From the NCBI GenBank assembly GCA_022565795.1, contig JAIUMA010000005.1, forward strand, positions 29,919-93,918: a stretch of 64,000 bases of DNA, read 5' to 3'. Positions 33,912 through 43,500 of the stretch are shown here, piece by piece. Within the stretch, counting starts at the first letter, position 1. Every line of letters starts with the position of its first letter. The notes under the pieces were generated by a model. That model did no database searches. It saw nothing but the letters and a program-made list of their open reading frames with translations, and was not told the DNA's origin. The position numbers and the translations under genes are program-made. Origin of the DNA: Balneolia bacterium (lineage in GTDB: Bacteria > Bacteroidota > Rhodothermia > Balneolales > Cyclonatronaceae).

Positions 33912-34418
33912 ATGAAAGCGCTCTATCCCGGCACATTCGACCCTATAACCTTCGGGCATCTCGACATCCTCGAGCGAGCCACGTCTCTATTCGACGAAGT
34001 TGTGATTACCGTAGCAGTTAACACTAAAAAGGAATCCGTCTTCACCAAAGAGGAGCGCATTGAGCTCATCGAAAAGGCCATTGATGGCAAAGAGTGGGCG
34101 CAAAAAGTGAAGGTAGTCGCCTTCACTGGTTTGCTGGTAGATCACGCCCGGGAGCAGGGAGTCCAAACGCTCATCAGAGGCGTTCGGCAGGTTTCGGACT
34201 TCGAATACGAGTTTCGCATGGCGCTCATGAACCGCCGGCTGGCCCCGGATATTGATACCATCTTCCTTATGCCGCAGGAGCAGCTCACCTTTGTTTCTGC
34301 CACCATTGTCCGGGAAGTGGCCTACTGGGGTGGCGAGCTGGAGCACTTTGTGCCTCCCCACGTGGCTAAAGCGCTGCGCGGCAAGTATGATGCCATCCGC
34401 GCCAAAGAGAATCGCTAA
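33912..34418 (+). CDS. coaD: Phosphopantetheine adenylyltransferase
   Basis: 168 residues. Nucleotidyltransferase alpha/beta fold with YPGTFDPITFGHLDILERA (5-23; the T/H of the HxGH-like GTFDPITxGH motif), the TKKESVFTKEERIELIEKAI segment, RGVRQVSDFEYEFRMALMNR (about 91-110), and FVSATIVREVAYWG (about 125-138, the catalytic KMSKS-like analogue). It catalyses the fourth step of CoA synthesis, joining ATP to 4'-phosphopantetheine. Length and position match the family. Confidence 0.96.
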   Translation: MKALYPGTFDPITFGHLDILERATSLFDEVVITVAVNTKKESVFTKEERIELIEKAIDGKEWAQKVKVVAFTGLLVDHAREQGVQTLIRGVRQVSDFEYEFRMALMNRRLAPDIDTIFLMPQEQLTFVSATIVREVAYWGGELEHFVPPHVAKALRGKYDAIRAKENR

Positions 34419-34575
34419 GCCAGGTTTTAGCGCAGACAAGAAGGCTTCGAAACGCCTCATTTTTCCCCGGTTGCCGTTCAAAAACTGTGCCCATATATTC
34501 TTATCTTTGCACGCTATGAGCGGACAGACCTGAGCTGTCCGGAATCGATTACGAAACCATCCACATCCCGTCATC

Positions 34576-35775
34576 ATGATATCAAAACGCGCGCAGTCTC
34601 TGGCTCCATCCGAAACCATGAAAATTTCCGGAATTGCAAAGGAAATGCAGCAGGCCGGCAAATCCGTCATTTCGCTTTCTCAGGGCGAGCCTGATTTCAA
34701 GACGCCGCAGCATATTTGTGAGGCTGCCAAAAAAGCCATCGACGATGGCCAGCACGGCTATACCATCAATGCCGGCAGAACGGAACTGCGTGAAGCGATT
34801 GTGAACAAGCTGAAGCGTGAAAACGAGCTGGATTTCACACCGGCCCAAATAGTGGTTTCCAACGGCGCCAAGCAGTCGGTTGGCTTCAGCCTGCTGGCAG
34901 TGGTCGACGAGGGTGATGAAGTCCTTATTCCGGCTCCCTACTGGGTTTCGTATCCCGAAATGACCAAGCTGGCCGGCGGTGTACCCGTAATTGTGCGCAC
35001 CTCGTTTGAAAACGATTACAAGCTTACCCCGGAGCAGCTCGAAAAGCACATCACCAACAAAACGAAAGTTCTCATTCTCTGTTCGCCCAGCAACCCGACC
35101 GGAAGCTGCTACTCGGCCGACGAGCTTCGTGCCCTGGCTGAAGTCCTCAAAAAGCACCCGCATGTGCTGGTTCTTTCCGATGAGATTTATGAGTACATCG
35201 TTTTCGACGCCAAGCATACAAGTATGCTTCAGGTTGCGCCCTGGCTGAAAGATCGCTTCATTCTGGTTAACGGTTTCTCCAAAGGGTTTGCCATGACCGG
35301 CTGGCGCGTTGGCTACATTGCCGCGCCTGATTCCGTGGCATCAGCTGTTTCCAAGATTCAGAGTCAGGAGACTTCGGCGCCGAGCACGATTTCCCAGATA
35401 GCGGGCGAATTTGCCTACAACAGCGACAAATCACCGGCTGTAATTGCGCACATGCTCAACGCCTTTAAAGAGCGCCGCGACTACTTCATTGCCGCCCTCA
35501 ACGAAATCGACAACGTAAAGTGCTTCATTCCCGGTGGCGCCTTCTACGCATTCCCGAATATTTCGGCCTATCTCGGTACGAAAACGCCCGATGGCACCGA
35601 AATTAAAACCAGCACCGACTTGTGCATGTACCTGATTGAGCATCACGGGCTGGCGATCGTGCCCGGCGACGCTTTTGGTGAGCCCGACGGAGTGCGACTC
35701 AGCTATTCCGCCTCCATGGATACGCTCAAAGAAGGCCTGAAGCGCTTTAAAGCGGGACTCGAAAGCCTAAGCTGA
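34576..35775 (+). CDS. Pyridoxal-phosphate aminotransferase, aspartate aminotransferase class I
   Basis: 399 residues, fold type I. The N-terminus has the substrate-strand QGEPDFKTPQHIC; PLP region AKQSVGFSLLAVVD (about 96-109) with PNPTGSCYSADEL; the PLP-binding Asp in LVLSDEIYEYIVFD; the Schiff-base Lys236 in FSKGFAMTGWRVGY; and the C-terminal Arg clamp in VRLSYSASMD. It transfers the amino group of aspartate (or a related amino acid) to 2-oxoglutarate. It stands alone; a TATCTTTG box at 34502 lies 66 bases upstream but without a proper -33 element. Aspartate is the likeliest substrate; other aromatic or branched substrates are possible. Confidence 0.9.
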   Translation: MISKRAQSLAPSETMKISGIAKEMQQAGKSVISLSQGEPDFKTPQHICEAAKKAIDDGQHGYTINAGRTELREAIVNKLKRENELDFTPAQIVVSNGAKQSVGFSLLAVVDEGDEVLIPAPYWVSYPEMTKLAGGVPVIVRTSFENDYKLTPEQLEKHITNKTKVLILCSPSNPTGSCYSADELRALAEVLKKHPHVLVLSDEIYEYIVFDAKHTSMLQVAPWLKDRFILVNGFSKGFAMTGWRVGYIAAPDSVASAVSKIQSQETSAPSTISQIAGEFAYNSDKSPAVIAHMLNAFKERRDYFIAALNEIDNVKCFIPGGAFYAFPNISAYLGTKTPDGTEIKTSTDLCMYLIEHHGLAIVPGDAFGEPDGVRLSYSASMDTLKEGLKRFKAGLESLS

Positions 35776-35934
35776 CATCAGCCCGGCAGTCGCCATCCCC
35801 CTTTAAACAGTGGCGAATTCCGGCAGCTGACATTTTTTCGCGCCGGAAAAACGGGCACATTTTTTGTAAAGTGTGATGCGTTCCGAAATCTGATTCGGCA
35901 TCGGTGTGTGCCAGCATACAGATTGTTCATTTCA

Positions 35935-35958
35935 ACCATTACCATTACCATTACCATT
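35935..35958 (+). repeat. Hexanucleotide tandem repeat, four ACCATT units
   Basis: Four perfect copies of ACCATT, 17 bases upstream of the FmdB-like ATG. It is a candidate slippage site; a change in unit number would alter the leader spacing but not a reading frame. Confidence 0.8.
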
Positions 35959-35974
35959 AGCTTCAAAAAGAGAT

Positions 35975-36196
35975 ATGCCAACTTACGAGTATGTACGTGA
36001 AGACGGGTCGCGTTTCGACTTCATCCAGAAAATGAGCGACAGTCCGCTGGAAAAATGCCCGGAGACGGGCCAGGCCGTTCGTCGCGCCATTACCGGCGGC
36101 AGCGGGGTGATTTACAAAGGCACCGGATTTTATAATACCGACTACAAAAAAACTTCTTCTGCCAGCAGCGCTCCGGCCGCTTCCGAAGGCGAGTAA
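35975..36196 (+). CDS. FmdB-type zinc-ribbon-family protein with lost zinc ligands
   Basis: 73 residues from ATG 35975 (the longer upstream frame from 35906 includes the ACCATT repeat and is rejected). The family frame is intact: MPTYEYVREDGSRFDFIQKM, then PLEKCPETGQAVRRAITGG and YKGTGFYNTDYKK. But the usual CxxC...CxxC zinc ribbon keeps only one cysteine (KCPETG); the first pair is replaced by VREDG. Related sequences in FCB-group bacteria commonly show this loss, so it may be a structural rather than a zinc-binding member. The function of the family is unsettled; transcriptional or amidase-linked roles have been suggested. Confidence 0.8.
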   Translation: MPTYEYVREDGSRFDFIQKMSDSPLEKCPETGQAVRRAITGGSGVIYKGTGFYNTDYKKTSSASSAPAASEGE

Positions 36197-36344
36197 CTTC
36201 AATTAAAATATACTTTCGTACTTGTAAATTCGTTTATCGTATCAGCTTAAAGTCTTGTTTTTTATCCGAGAGTAAAAGTCAGTATTTTAAGGTACTCTGC
36301 AAGGTACAACTGAAAAAAGCATTTGATACGGCCTACGAGTATTT

Positions 36345-36932
36345 ATGAGCAAAGAAAAAGAGCGCGCAAAAGAGTATAACCGGGCATTGGAATTGTTTAT
36401 CACCTACTGGGGCGAGATGTCCTCGGAGTGGGGTATAAACAAGACCATGTCCCAGATTTATGCCCTGTTATTTGCAGAGCCCGAGCCACTGGATACCGAT
36501 ACCATCATGAAAAAGCTCGGCATAAGCAGAGGCAATGCCAATATGAACGTCCGCAACCTGATGCAGTGGGGTATTGTGCACAAGGTTCATAAGCAGGGAA
36601 AACGGAAAGATTTTTATACCTCTGAAAAAGACTTGTGGACAACCGCAGCCCGCATTATTGGCGAACGGCAGAAAAGGGAGATCAGCCCGATACAGAAAAC
36701 CCTGTCGCAGTGCCTCGAAATGCTGGAGCAGGGGCCTGATGATTCGTCCGAAGTCCAGAATTTCAAACAGCGTCTTAACAGCTTTGCCGATTTCCTTCAG
36801 CTGTTTAACGACTTTTCGGAGGCTGTGCTGCCCTATATATCTGAAAAAAATGTGGATCAGATTAAGGGAATTGTGGAAATGGCAAAAATGTATCAATTGC
36901 AGCAGGAACAGGAGCTGGAAACCACAAAATAA
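36345..36932 (+). CDS. GbsR/MarR-family transcriptional regulator
   Basis: 195 residues. A winged helix in the first 100 residues: helix-turn-helix with DTDTIMKKLGISRGNANMNV (about 51-70) and wing RNLMQWGIVHKVHKQGKR; the preceding helix EWGINKTMSQIYALLF is the GbsR hallmark. The C-terminal half is long helices (FADFLQLFNDFSEAVLPYIS) for dimerization. GbsR proteins sense choline/osmotic or drug signals. No obvious target gene sits beside it; the nearest downstream genes are YraN and proline dehydrogenase. Confidence 0.88.
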   Translation: MSKEKERAKEYNRALELFITYWGEMSSEWGINKTMSQIYALLFAEPEPLDTDTIMKKLGISRGNANMNVRNLMQWGIVHKVHKQGKRKDFYTSEKDLWTTAARIIGERQKREISPIQKTLSQCLEMLEQGPDDSSEVQNFKQRLNSFADFLQLFNDFSEAVLPYISEKNVDQIKGIVEMAKMYQLQQEQELETTK

Positions 36933-37056
36933 GCGTATATTTGTGCGTTCATTTTTCCGGTCTGCCGAACAGGTTGCCGGTGCAGTAGCAACGTAAAGAA
37001 ACGCCGCCCTGCATGATACTGTTATTTCTTACAAAAACTGTTTTTTGATTCCGACT

Positions 37057-37437
37057 ATGAAAAAGCCTCAGCCCCCCCACATCGAACTTGGTCGAAAAGG
37101 TGAAGATCTCGCGGTGGAATGGCTCGAAAAAAATGATATCCGCATACTTGAGAGAAACTATCATTTTGAGAAATCTGAAGTTGATATCATTGCCTATAAC
37201 GGTAAGCAGATCATTTTCATCGAGGTAAAAACCAGAACGGATAACAACTTCGCCGAGCCGGAAGACGCCGTAACCGAAGCTAAAAAACAGTCGCTCTACA
37301 AAGTTGCTGGTGCATGGTTGTATGAGCGTAAAATGGAAGGCTCGCCGGTGCGGTTCGACATCATTTCCATCGTATTAAAACCCGGTTCAGATGAACCCGT
37401 TATAAAACATTTTGAAGGCGCTTTCTGGCACCTTTAG
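37057..37437 (+). CDS. yraN: YraN family protein (UPF0102), nuclease-like
   Basis: 126 residues from ATG 37057 (an in-frame TTG at 37045 is less likely). YraN/Holliday-junction resolvase-like PD-(D/E)xK fold: HIELGRKGEDLAVEWLEKND (about 8-27), then the catalytic EVDIIAYNGKQIIFIEVKTR (about 45-64, with E-V-D ... E-V-K), and YKVAGAWLYERK. The biological role is not established. It is followed 32 bases later by a proline dehydrogenase gene. Confidence 0.92.
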   Translation: MKKPQPPHIELGRKGEDLAVEWLEKNDIRILERNYHFEKSEVDIIAYNGKQIIFIEVKTRTDNNFAEPEDAVTEAKKQSLYKVAGAWLYERKMEGSPVRFDIISIVLKPGSDEPVIKHFEGAFWHL

Positions 37438-37469
37438 CCCTCTGATTTAACCATTTTTTAGACTGTTTT

Positions 37470-38321
37470 ATGAAATTACCTTACGTTTTAGCCAAACGCT
37501 TTGTAGCCGGTGAATCCCTTCCACAGGCTGTACCCAAGGTTGCCGATCTCAACGAGGCCGGTATTAAAGTAACGCTCGATCTTCTGGGCGAGAACGTGAA
37601 AGACCGGGCAACGGCCGATGAAACCCTTCAGCACTATATAGAGCTTCTCGAAGGTATACACGCGCAGGGCATCGACTCCAGTATTTCCATCAAGCTGACC
37701 ATGCTCGGTTTGGATATCGACCGCGACTACTGCCGCGACAATCTGTTCCAGCTGCTCGACGCGGCCCGGAAGTACGACCAGTTCATTCGGATTGATATGG
37801 AAGGCTCAGACTACACTCAGGTGACGATTGATCTTTTCAAAGAAGCCTTTCAGAAATATGGTAAGCACGTCGGAATTGTGATTCAGGCCTACCTGCACCG
37901 CACAAAAAACGATATTAATGAACTCGCTGCACTCGGAGCCGACGTAAGGCTTTGCAAGGGCGCCTACAACGAGCCTGAGCGGGTAGCGCTAAAAAAGATG
38001 GCCGATATTCGCGAAGCGTACAAAGAGTACGCCGCTGTTCTGCTCGACAAAACCGTTTATCCGCGTATCGCCACTCACGATGATGAGCTTATCGAGTGGG
38101 TTAAAACCTACACAGCCGAAAACAAGATTGGCAAGTCCCGCTTCGAATTCCAAATGCTTTACGGCCTGAGGCTTGATACGTGCAAGCAGCTTGCTGCCGA
38201 TGGCTACAACGTTCGCGTATATGTGCCCTACGGCACCATGTGGTTCCCGTACTTCACGCGTAGGCTCAAAGAGCGCAAGGAAAACATCTGGTTCGTGCTA
38301 TCGACCATGTTCCAGAAATAA
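37470..38321 (+). CDS. Proline dehydrogenase (monofunctional)
   Basis: 283 residues. FAD-dependent TIM-barrel enzyme oxidising proline to pyrroline-5-carboxylate. Visible motifs: ITxxLLGENV-type KVTLDLLGENVKDRATAD (about 33-50), SISIKLTMLGLDIDRDY (about 69-85), RIDMEGSDYT (about 109-118), RLCKGAYNEPERVALKK (about 158-174), and the C-terminal signature NVRVYVPYGTMWFPYFTRRL (about 249-268) with arginines that bind the substrate carboxylate. The start is at the ATG 32 bases after YraN. It is shorter than PutA-type bifunctional enzymes, fitting the stand-alone class. The partner P5C dehydrogenase is not in the window. Confidence 0.92.
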   Translation: MKLPYVLAKRFVAGESLPQAVPKVADLNEAGIKVTLDLLGENVKDRATADETLQHYIELLEGIHAQGIDSSISIKLTMLGLDIDRDYCRDNLFQLLDAARKYDQFIRIDMEGSDYTQVTIDLFKEAFQKYGKHVGIVIQAYLHRTKNDINELAALGADVRLCKGAYNEPERVALKKMADIREAYKEYAAVLLDKTVYPRIATHDDELIEWVKTYTAENKIGKSRFEFQMLYGLRLDTCKQLAADGYNVRVYVPYGTMWFPYFTRRLKERKENIWFVLSTMFQK

Positions 38322-38333
38322 CCGCTCCGCATC

Positions 38334-40469
38334 ATGCCCGATAAGCGTATTGCCGCCACCGCAGGCGCGTTGTTGTACGGCCTGCTTCTGGCCTTTCTGC
38401 CGCTTTTCCGGGAGCTTCACTTTTTATCCGCCTCTCTTACCGCAACGATGGGAGCATTTGCTGCCGCATGGGTTGCCGGTGGAATGGCATTCCGACACAA
38501 GCCGGCCTCCGGGCTGCGGGAGCTTGCATGGCTTTTTGTTCTGGCTTACCTGCCCCTCATTCCTATACTCGGTGGTTCGCTTATTCGCGGCTGTTTTTCC
38601 GGTGATGGCCTCGCGTTCTGGATTCTGATTCCCGGACCGTCTGTGGCGCTCGGTTTTGCCATTGGGCGTTATTTCCGCTACACAACCAAAAGGCCCAGAC
38701 TATACTCGGTTCTGCTCCTTCTCTTTATCTCAATAGGCCTGCTTATCTGGGAGCTTTATAATCATCCGCAGGTCTTTTTTCACAATCACGTTTGGGGCTA
38801 CTGGCCGGGACCTATTTATGATGATGTCGTTGAACTCAGCCCGTCGGTTTTATTCTTCCGCTACATCACCCTGGCGTGGGCTGCTCTGCTCTGGCTCCTG
38901 CCGTTTTTTTATACACGAAAAGGCGTACGACTGCCGGTATTGCTCATTGCGCTCAGCCTGATGCTCAGCTATCTGAATATGAGCCGCACAGGCATCATCC
39001 ACTCCGAAGACTTCATTCGGCAGGCTCTTGGAGGCGTTTATGAAACTCGTCATGCCGTCATCATTCACGACCGGAACATCAGCCCGGATGAAATTGCCTG
39101 GCTGGGCATGCTTCACGACTTCCATATTGAGGAGTTGTCCGAAGCTCTGGGCCTCAATCCTGGCAATTTACAGCCGGTCAGGAGCTACATTTACCAGCAT
39201 GAATGGCAGAAGAAGGCTTTAACCGGTGCTGGAAATACGGTTTATGTTCCCGTATGGAACCGAAACCCGCAGATGCATATTCACCTCGATGCGGTGCTTT
39301 CCGTTTTAAGGCATGAGCTGGTTCACGTGCTTGCCCGGGAGTTCGGCATGCCTGTGCTGAACGCCAGCCCGAACGTGGCGCTTATCGAAGGGCTGGCCGT
39401 TGCCCTGCAGGGCGAGCGCAACCCAAGCGCCGGACTCCACCAGATCGTGGCCTCTCAAGACGAACTGCCAAACGCTGAACTGATGGCCTCAATGATGAGT
39501 CCTACAGGGTTCTATCGTCTTAGCGGACCGCTAAGCTACACATTGGCTGGTTCCTTCACCGCCTGGCTTTTGGATGCGTATGATCCGGCGCTTTTCAGGC
39601 GTGCATACGCAACCGGATCGATTCCCCGTGCGTACGGAAAAAGTATTGAGGAGCTTGTGGCTGGCTGGCACAGCTTCCTTCGAACGGTTGAAACCGATCC
39701 GGCTCAGCTTGTTATTTCAGACCGGATTTTTGATGCGCCAGGAATAACCGAGCTAAGCTGTGTATTTCATCCGTCGGCAACCTGGCGCCTGATGCAGCGC
39801 TCCGGTCGTATGCTGGCCGAAAAACGAGATGAAGAAGCCTTTGAGTTGCTTAGCATACACCTGGAAAACGCTGATATGTCGCGAGTACCGGTTTCTATCA
39901 TACAGCGCTGGGCAATTACGGGACTTCGGCTGAATGAAGCTGACAATGTTTTGCGTGGTCTGGATAAATACTCGGCTGCTTTGGAAAACCTGCCGTGGTC
40001 CGTCCGAATCTTGAAATCAGATGCCTTCTTTCTCACAGGCGATGACGAATCAGCTTCTTATCTGCTGCTGGAATCTGAACACAGCGACCACCGCTCGGCT
40101 GTAGTCAGGCTGGATGATGAGCTTAGAGAATCCTTTATAAATCTGGAGTATAATCTCCACACGCAAGAAATAGGGGATGATGAGCTTCCGGATCTCCTGA
40201 TTCCCTATCTGCTGCGAAACTGCATCCGGTTTGACCTGATCTCTGGATGCAAAGTGATGGAGCCAAGCCTCACGGATTTAGCAGATGCCCGTTACTACCA
40301 AATTTACGAAAGCTTTGTAGTTCAATTGCTTCGGAACGGCGCCTACGACCACTCGCTTAGCTGGATTGATGCCCTTGACTCCCAGCTGGAGCAATCACCG
40401 ATCAACTACGCTAAGCACAACCGGCTCAACCAATTAAAGCGAATTTCAGATTTCGTCATTTTGTATTAG
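38334..40469 (+). CDS. Integral membrane protein with C-terminal gluzincin metallopeptidase domain
   Basis: 711 residues. Seven predicted helices in the first 215 residues (for example LLYGLLLAFLPLFRELHFL, LAWLFVLAYLPLIPILGGSL, and LPVLLIALSLMLSYL at about 200-214). The remaining part is soluble and includes RHELVHVLAREFG (His327/Glu328/His331) and a second Glu in LIEGLAVALQGERN (Glu352), a gluzincin (MA-clan) zinc site. The last 250 residues (SVRILKSDAFFLTGDDESAS and so on) look like TPR-type helices. A membrane-anchored peptidase acting on envelope or periplasmic substrates is inferred. It starts 12 bases after proline dehydrogenase, so they may be one transcript. Confidence 0.75.
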   Translation: MPDKRIAATAGALLYGLLLAFLPLFRELHFLSASLTATMGAFAAAWVAGGMAFRHKPASGLRELAWLFVLAYLPLIPILGGSLIRGCFSGDGLAFWILIPGPSVALGFAIGRYFRYTTKRPRLYSVLLLLFISIGLLIWELYNHPQVFFHNHVWGYWPGPIYDDVVELSPSVLFFRYITLAWAALLWLLPFFYTRKGVRLPVLLIALSLMLSYLNMSRTGIIHSEDFIRQALGGVYETRHAVIIHDRNISPDEIAWLGMLHDFHIEELSEALGLNPGNLQPVRSYIYQHEWQKKALTGAGNTVYVPVWNRNPQMHIHLDAVLSVLRHELVHVLAREFGMPVLNASPNVALIEGLAVALQGERNPSAGLHQIVASQDELPNAELMASMMSPTGFYRLSGPLSYTLAGSFTAWLLDAYDPALFRRAYATGSIPRAYGKSIEELVAGWHSFLRTVETDPAQLVISDRIFDAPGITELSCVFHPSATWRLMQRSGRMLAEKRDEEAFELLSIHLENADMSRVPVSIIQRWAITGLRLNEADNVLRGLDKYSAALENLPWSVRILKSDAFFLTGDDESASYLLLESEHSDHRSAVVRLDDELRESFINLEYNLHTQEIGDDELPDLLIPYLLRNCIRFDLISGCKVMEPSLTDLADARYYQIYESFVVQLLRNGAYDHSLSWIDALDSQLEQSPINYAKHNRLNQLKRISDFVILY

Positions 40470-40553
40470 CGATTGATTTATACGTATTTACGCTGATATT
40501 AAATCTTCTTCATTTTTCGTAATTTTCCAGTTACGCACAAAAAACTCAACATC

Positions 40554-43500
40554 GTGGAATTGACGCAGCGGATTGTAACTGTCGTATTATGGTTATTTGG
40601 GGTGGTGTCTTTTGGGACTGTAGATCAAGCGTCGGGTTCGGCACAAGATTTTCAGTACATCAATGAGTATCAGATTATCTCGTACTACCCCCAGAATGGT
40701 TTACCGACCAATCTGACCAAAGCGATTCATCGCGACCGGGAGGGGTTTATCTGGTTCGCAACCGACGCCGGCATCGTGCGCTACGACGGCCGGAATATGG
40801 TACACTACACCAACGTGTTAACCACTTCCTATCCAAAGGGCTTTTTCGAAACCTCATCGGGAGAGCTGCTCATATACCACGATGACGGCATCTCCAGAAT
40901 TGATCGTCACGACTCCCGAAATCTCGAGCTTACGCTTTTAATCCGAGGGGGTGCAAGTCCGGGGAACGACAACGTGATGTACCCTAAATCGCTGTTTGAA
41001 GACGATTCCGGCATTTTGTGGATAAGCGAGGTCTACTCAATTGTTGCTTACCACGACAGCACCATTCATCGCTTTAACCTGCCCGACGAATACCGTACCT
41101 CCAACTTCCTTCGCTCGTTTACGGTAGCACAGGATTCGAGAGGCACCATCTACCTTTCATCCCAGCAGGGCGCGCTTTTCTATCTCGACGCCCAGAACGG
41201 ACAGTTCAACAAGATTGATACCTATCTCGAGACGGGTATCATCAGCGACCTGGTTTACGAGCCCGTTTCCGGCCAGATTTTGGTGGCCGGTGCGAACGGG
41301 CTGTTTGCGCTTAAGGGGCACTATCGCAGCGACGGCCGCCACCCGAACTCCTTCACAATGGATCAGCTTACCGACGTGCGCGATTTTTCGGTACTCAGAA
41401 CCGATGACAATGGCGTTGTATGGACCGGCAGATGGCACGGAAGTAACCCTTGTCTGTTCCGGTTCTCCTTCGATGAAGACGGTGCTTTCATTGTTATGGA
41501 GATCGATAACTTCTCGCAAAACTCTATTAACGATATATACCTGAGTTCCAATGGACAGGTCTGGGTAGCGACAGATGAAGGCATTGGGTTCCTCTATCAG
41601 ACTTTTTTTAACCGCTTGCCGGTCCAGCTCGAGCGAAGCTATGTGCAGTCCATAACAAGAAAACCGAATGAGGATGTTTTCTACCTTACCGATGCATCAA
41701 GGGTGTACAAGGTTAGCAGGGAAAACGGGTCTTACAGTACCGATATCATTTTCGAAAATCCACAGCAAGACGATATCCTTACGGTTTCGGCAAGAGATGA
41801 AGGGGTATTTATCGCCACCTCCAGAGGCCGGAAATACCTTTCGGTGTACGATTCACACGACAATGCCATCACCCTGCACCTCACCTACGATTTAGACGAC
41901 ACCATATTTCACAGCTTCACAGATTCTGAAAACAATACCTGGTACACACAATACAACCATTCCGAACTGAGCCGCTTTGATGCAGACCTGCAGCATCATG
42001 TTTACAGGAGTGATGAGGGAATAAACCAAAATATTTCAGTTATTGGTGAAGGGTATGATGGTACCATTTATGCCGCCAGTTCGGGTATTCACAAGCTCTT
42101 TCGATACCTGCCGGATCAGGCTCGATTTGTTCCCGTACTGATGAACGGAGACGAGGATACTGATTATCACGGTTTGCTCATTAACGATATGTCCATACTC
42201 GAAAACGGGAATATCCTGTTTGCAACCAGCAGAGGATTATGGCGCTATCATGCCGGCGAGCATACGTTTAGCAGGCTACCCGTGCACGAGCAAATCGACT
42301 TTGAGTACATCAAAAGCATTCTTTCTTACGGTGAAAATCTGGTATGGATTGGCACAGACACCGGTCTCTATGTGTATTCACGCCTTGAAGGTCAGCTTAC
42401 GCTGTTCGATGAAGCCGTGAGCGGTATTCCTTCTCGTACGATTTCCTACAGGGGAATTACGGAAAGTCTGGATAACCATATTTGGATTGCCACGGCTTCC
42501 GGGGCAGCAGCTTCCGATAACAAGCTGCTCGTGGGATCTACGCCCACTCCAAAACTGGTGAGTAGCATGGTTAATGAGGAATACTTTCCCCCATCGACCT
42601 TCAACCGGGCCGAGCTTGCGTACAACTCATTCATCAATCTGCAGTTTGCGAGCCTCTCGTTCCCATCGGGCAGAATTACCTATCAGTACCGCCTGAAGGA
42701 CACCGATGAATGGAGCAACATGGGTACCGACTCATTCCTGAATCTTTCCCAACTCTCTGCAGGTGAATACACCCTCAGCGTACGCGCGCTTCAGAGCGGT
42801 GGGTTTCGCTGGAGCGAGCCTTTGACGCTCGCGTTTACCGTGGTGCGCCCCTGGTTCTTTCAGACGCATTTCATCGCGATGTATATGATTGGCCTGATGG
42901 TTATCATTTTTATCACCACAAACCTTTACACCACAAGGCTAAGACGTTCCAAGATTGAGCTTGAGAAAATCATACAGGAGAGAATTGCGGAGCTCAAGCA
43001 GAAAAACAAAGAGCTGGAAAAAGCCCGTAAGGAAGCCGTAGATGCGAACGAGGCAAAAAGCTCGTTTCTGGCCAATATGAGCCATGAAATCCGCACACCG
43101 CTTAACGGAATAATAGGCTTCACGGACATTCTCAAAGACACCAAGCTGAATCCCGTTCAGCAGGAATATATGGGCTATGTCTCGAGCTCGGCCAACAGCC
43201 TCATGCTTCTGATTAATCAAATTCTGGACTTTTCTAAAATCGAAGCCGGACGTATGGATCTTGAGGAGCTGGAGTTCAGTCCGGATGATATGTGCGATAA
43301 TGCCGTACAGGTGGTTCGTTTTGCTTCCAGAGCCAAGAATCTTCCCGTTTACCTGTACACGGATCCAAACCTGCCCAAAACTGTTCTGGGCGATCCGCTA
43401 CGCCTTCAGCAGGTGATAATCAACCTTATGGGTAACGCCGTGAAGTTTACCGAAAAAGGCAAGGTTGAGCTGCGCGCTGATATGGTTTATGACCGCGATA

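Noticed and set aside
34502..34509. TATCTTTG promoter box upstream of the aspartate aminotransferase gene.
   Set aside because: The nearest upstream TTG is about 31 bases before the box start, too far for the Bacteroidota -33/-7 spacing, so it is mentioned only in the gene entry.
36936..36943. TATATTTG, a -7-like box ahead of YraN.
   Set aside because: The closest TTG is 39 bases upstream and the site overlaps the area of the preceding gene's end; not enough support.
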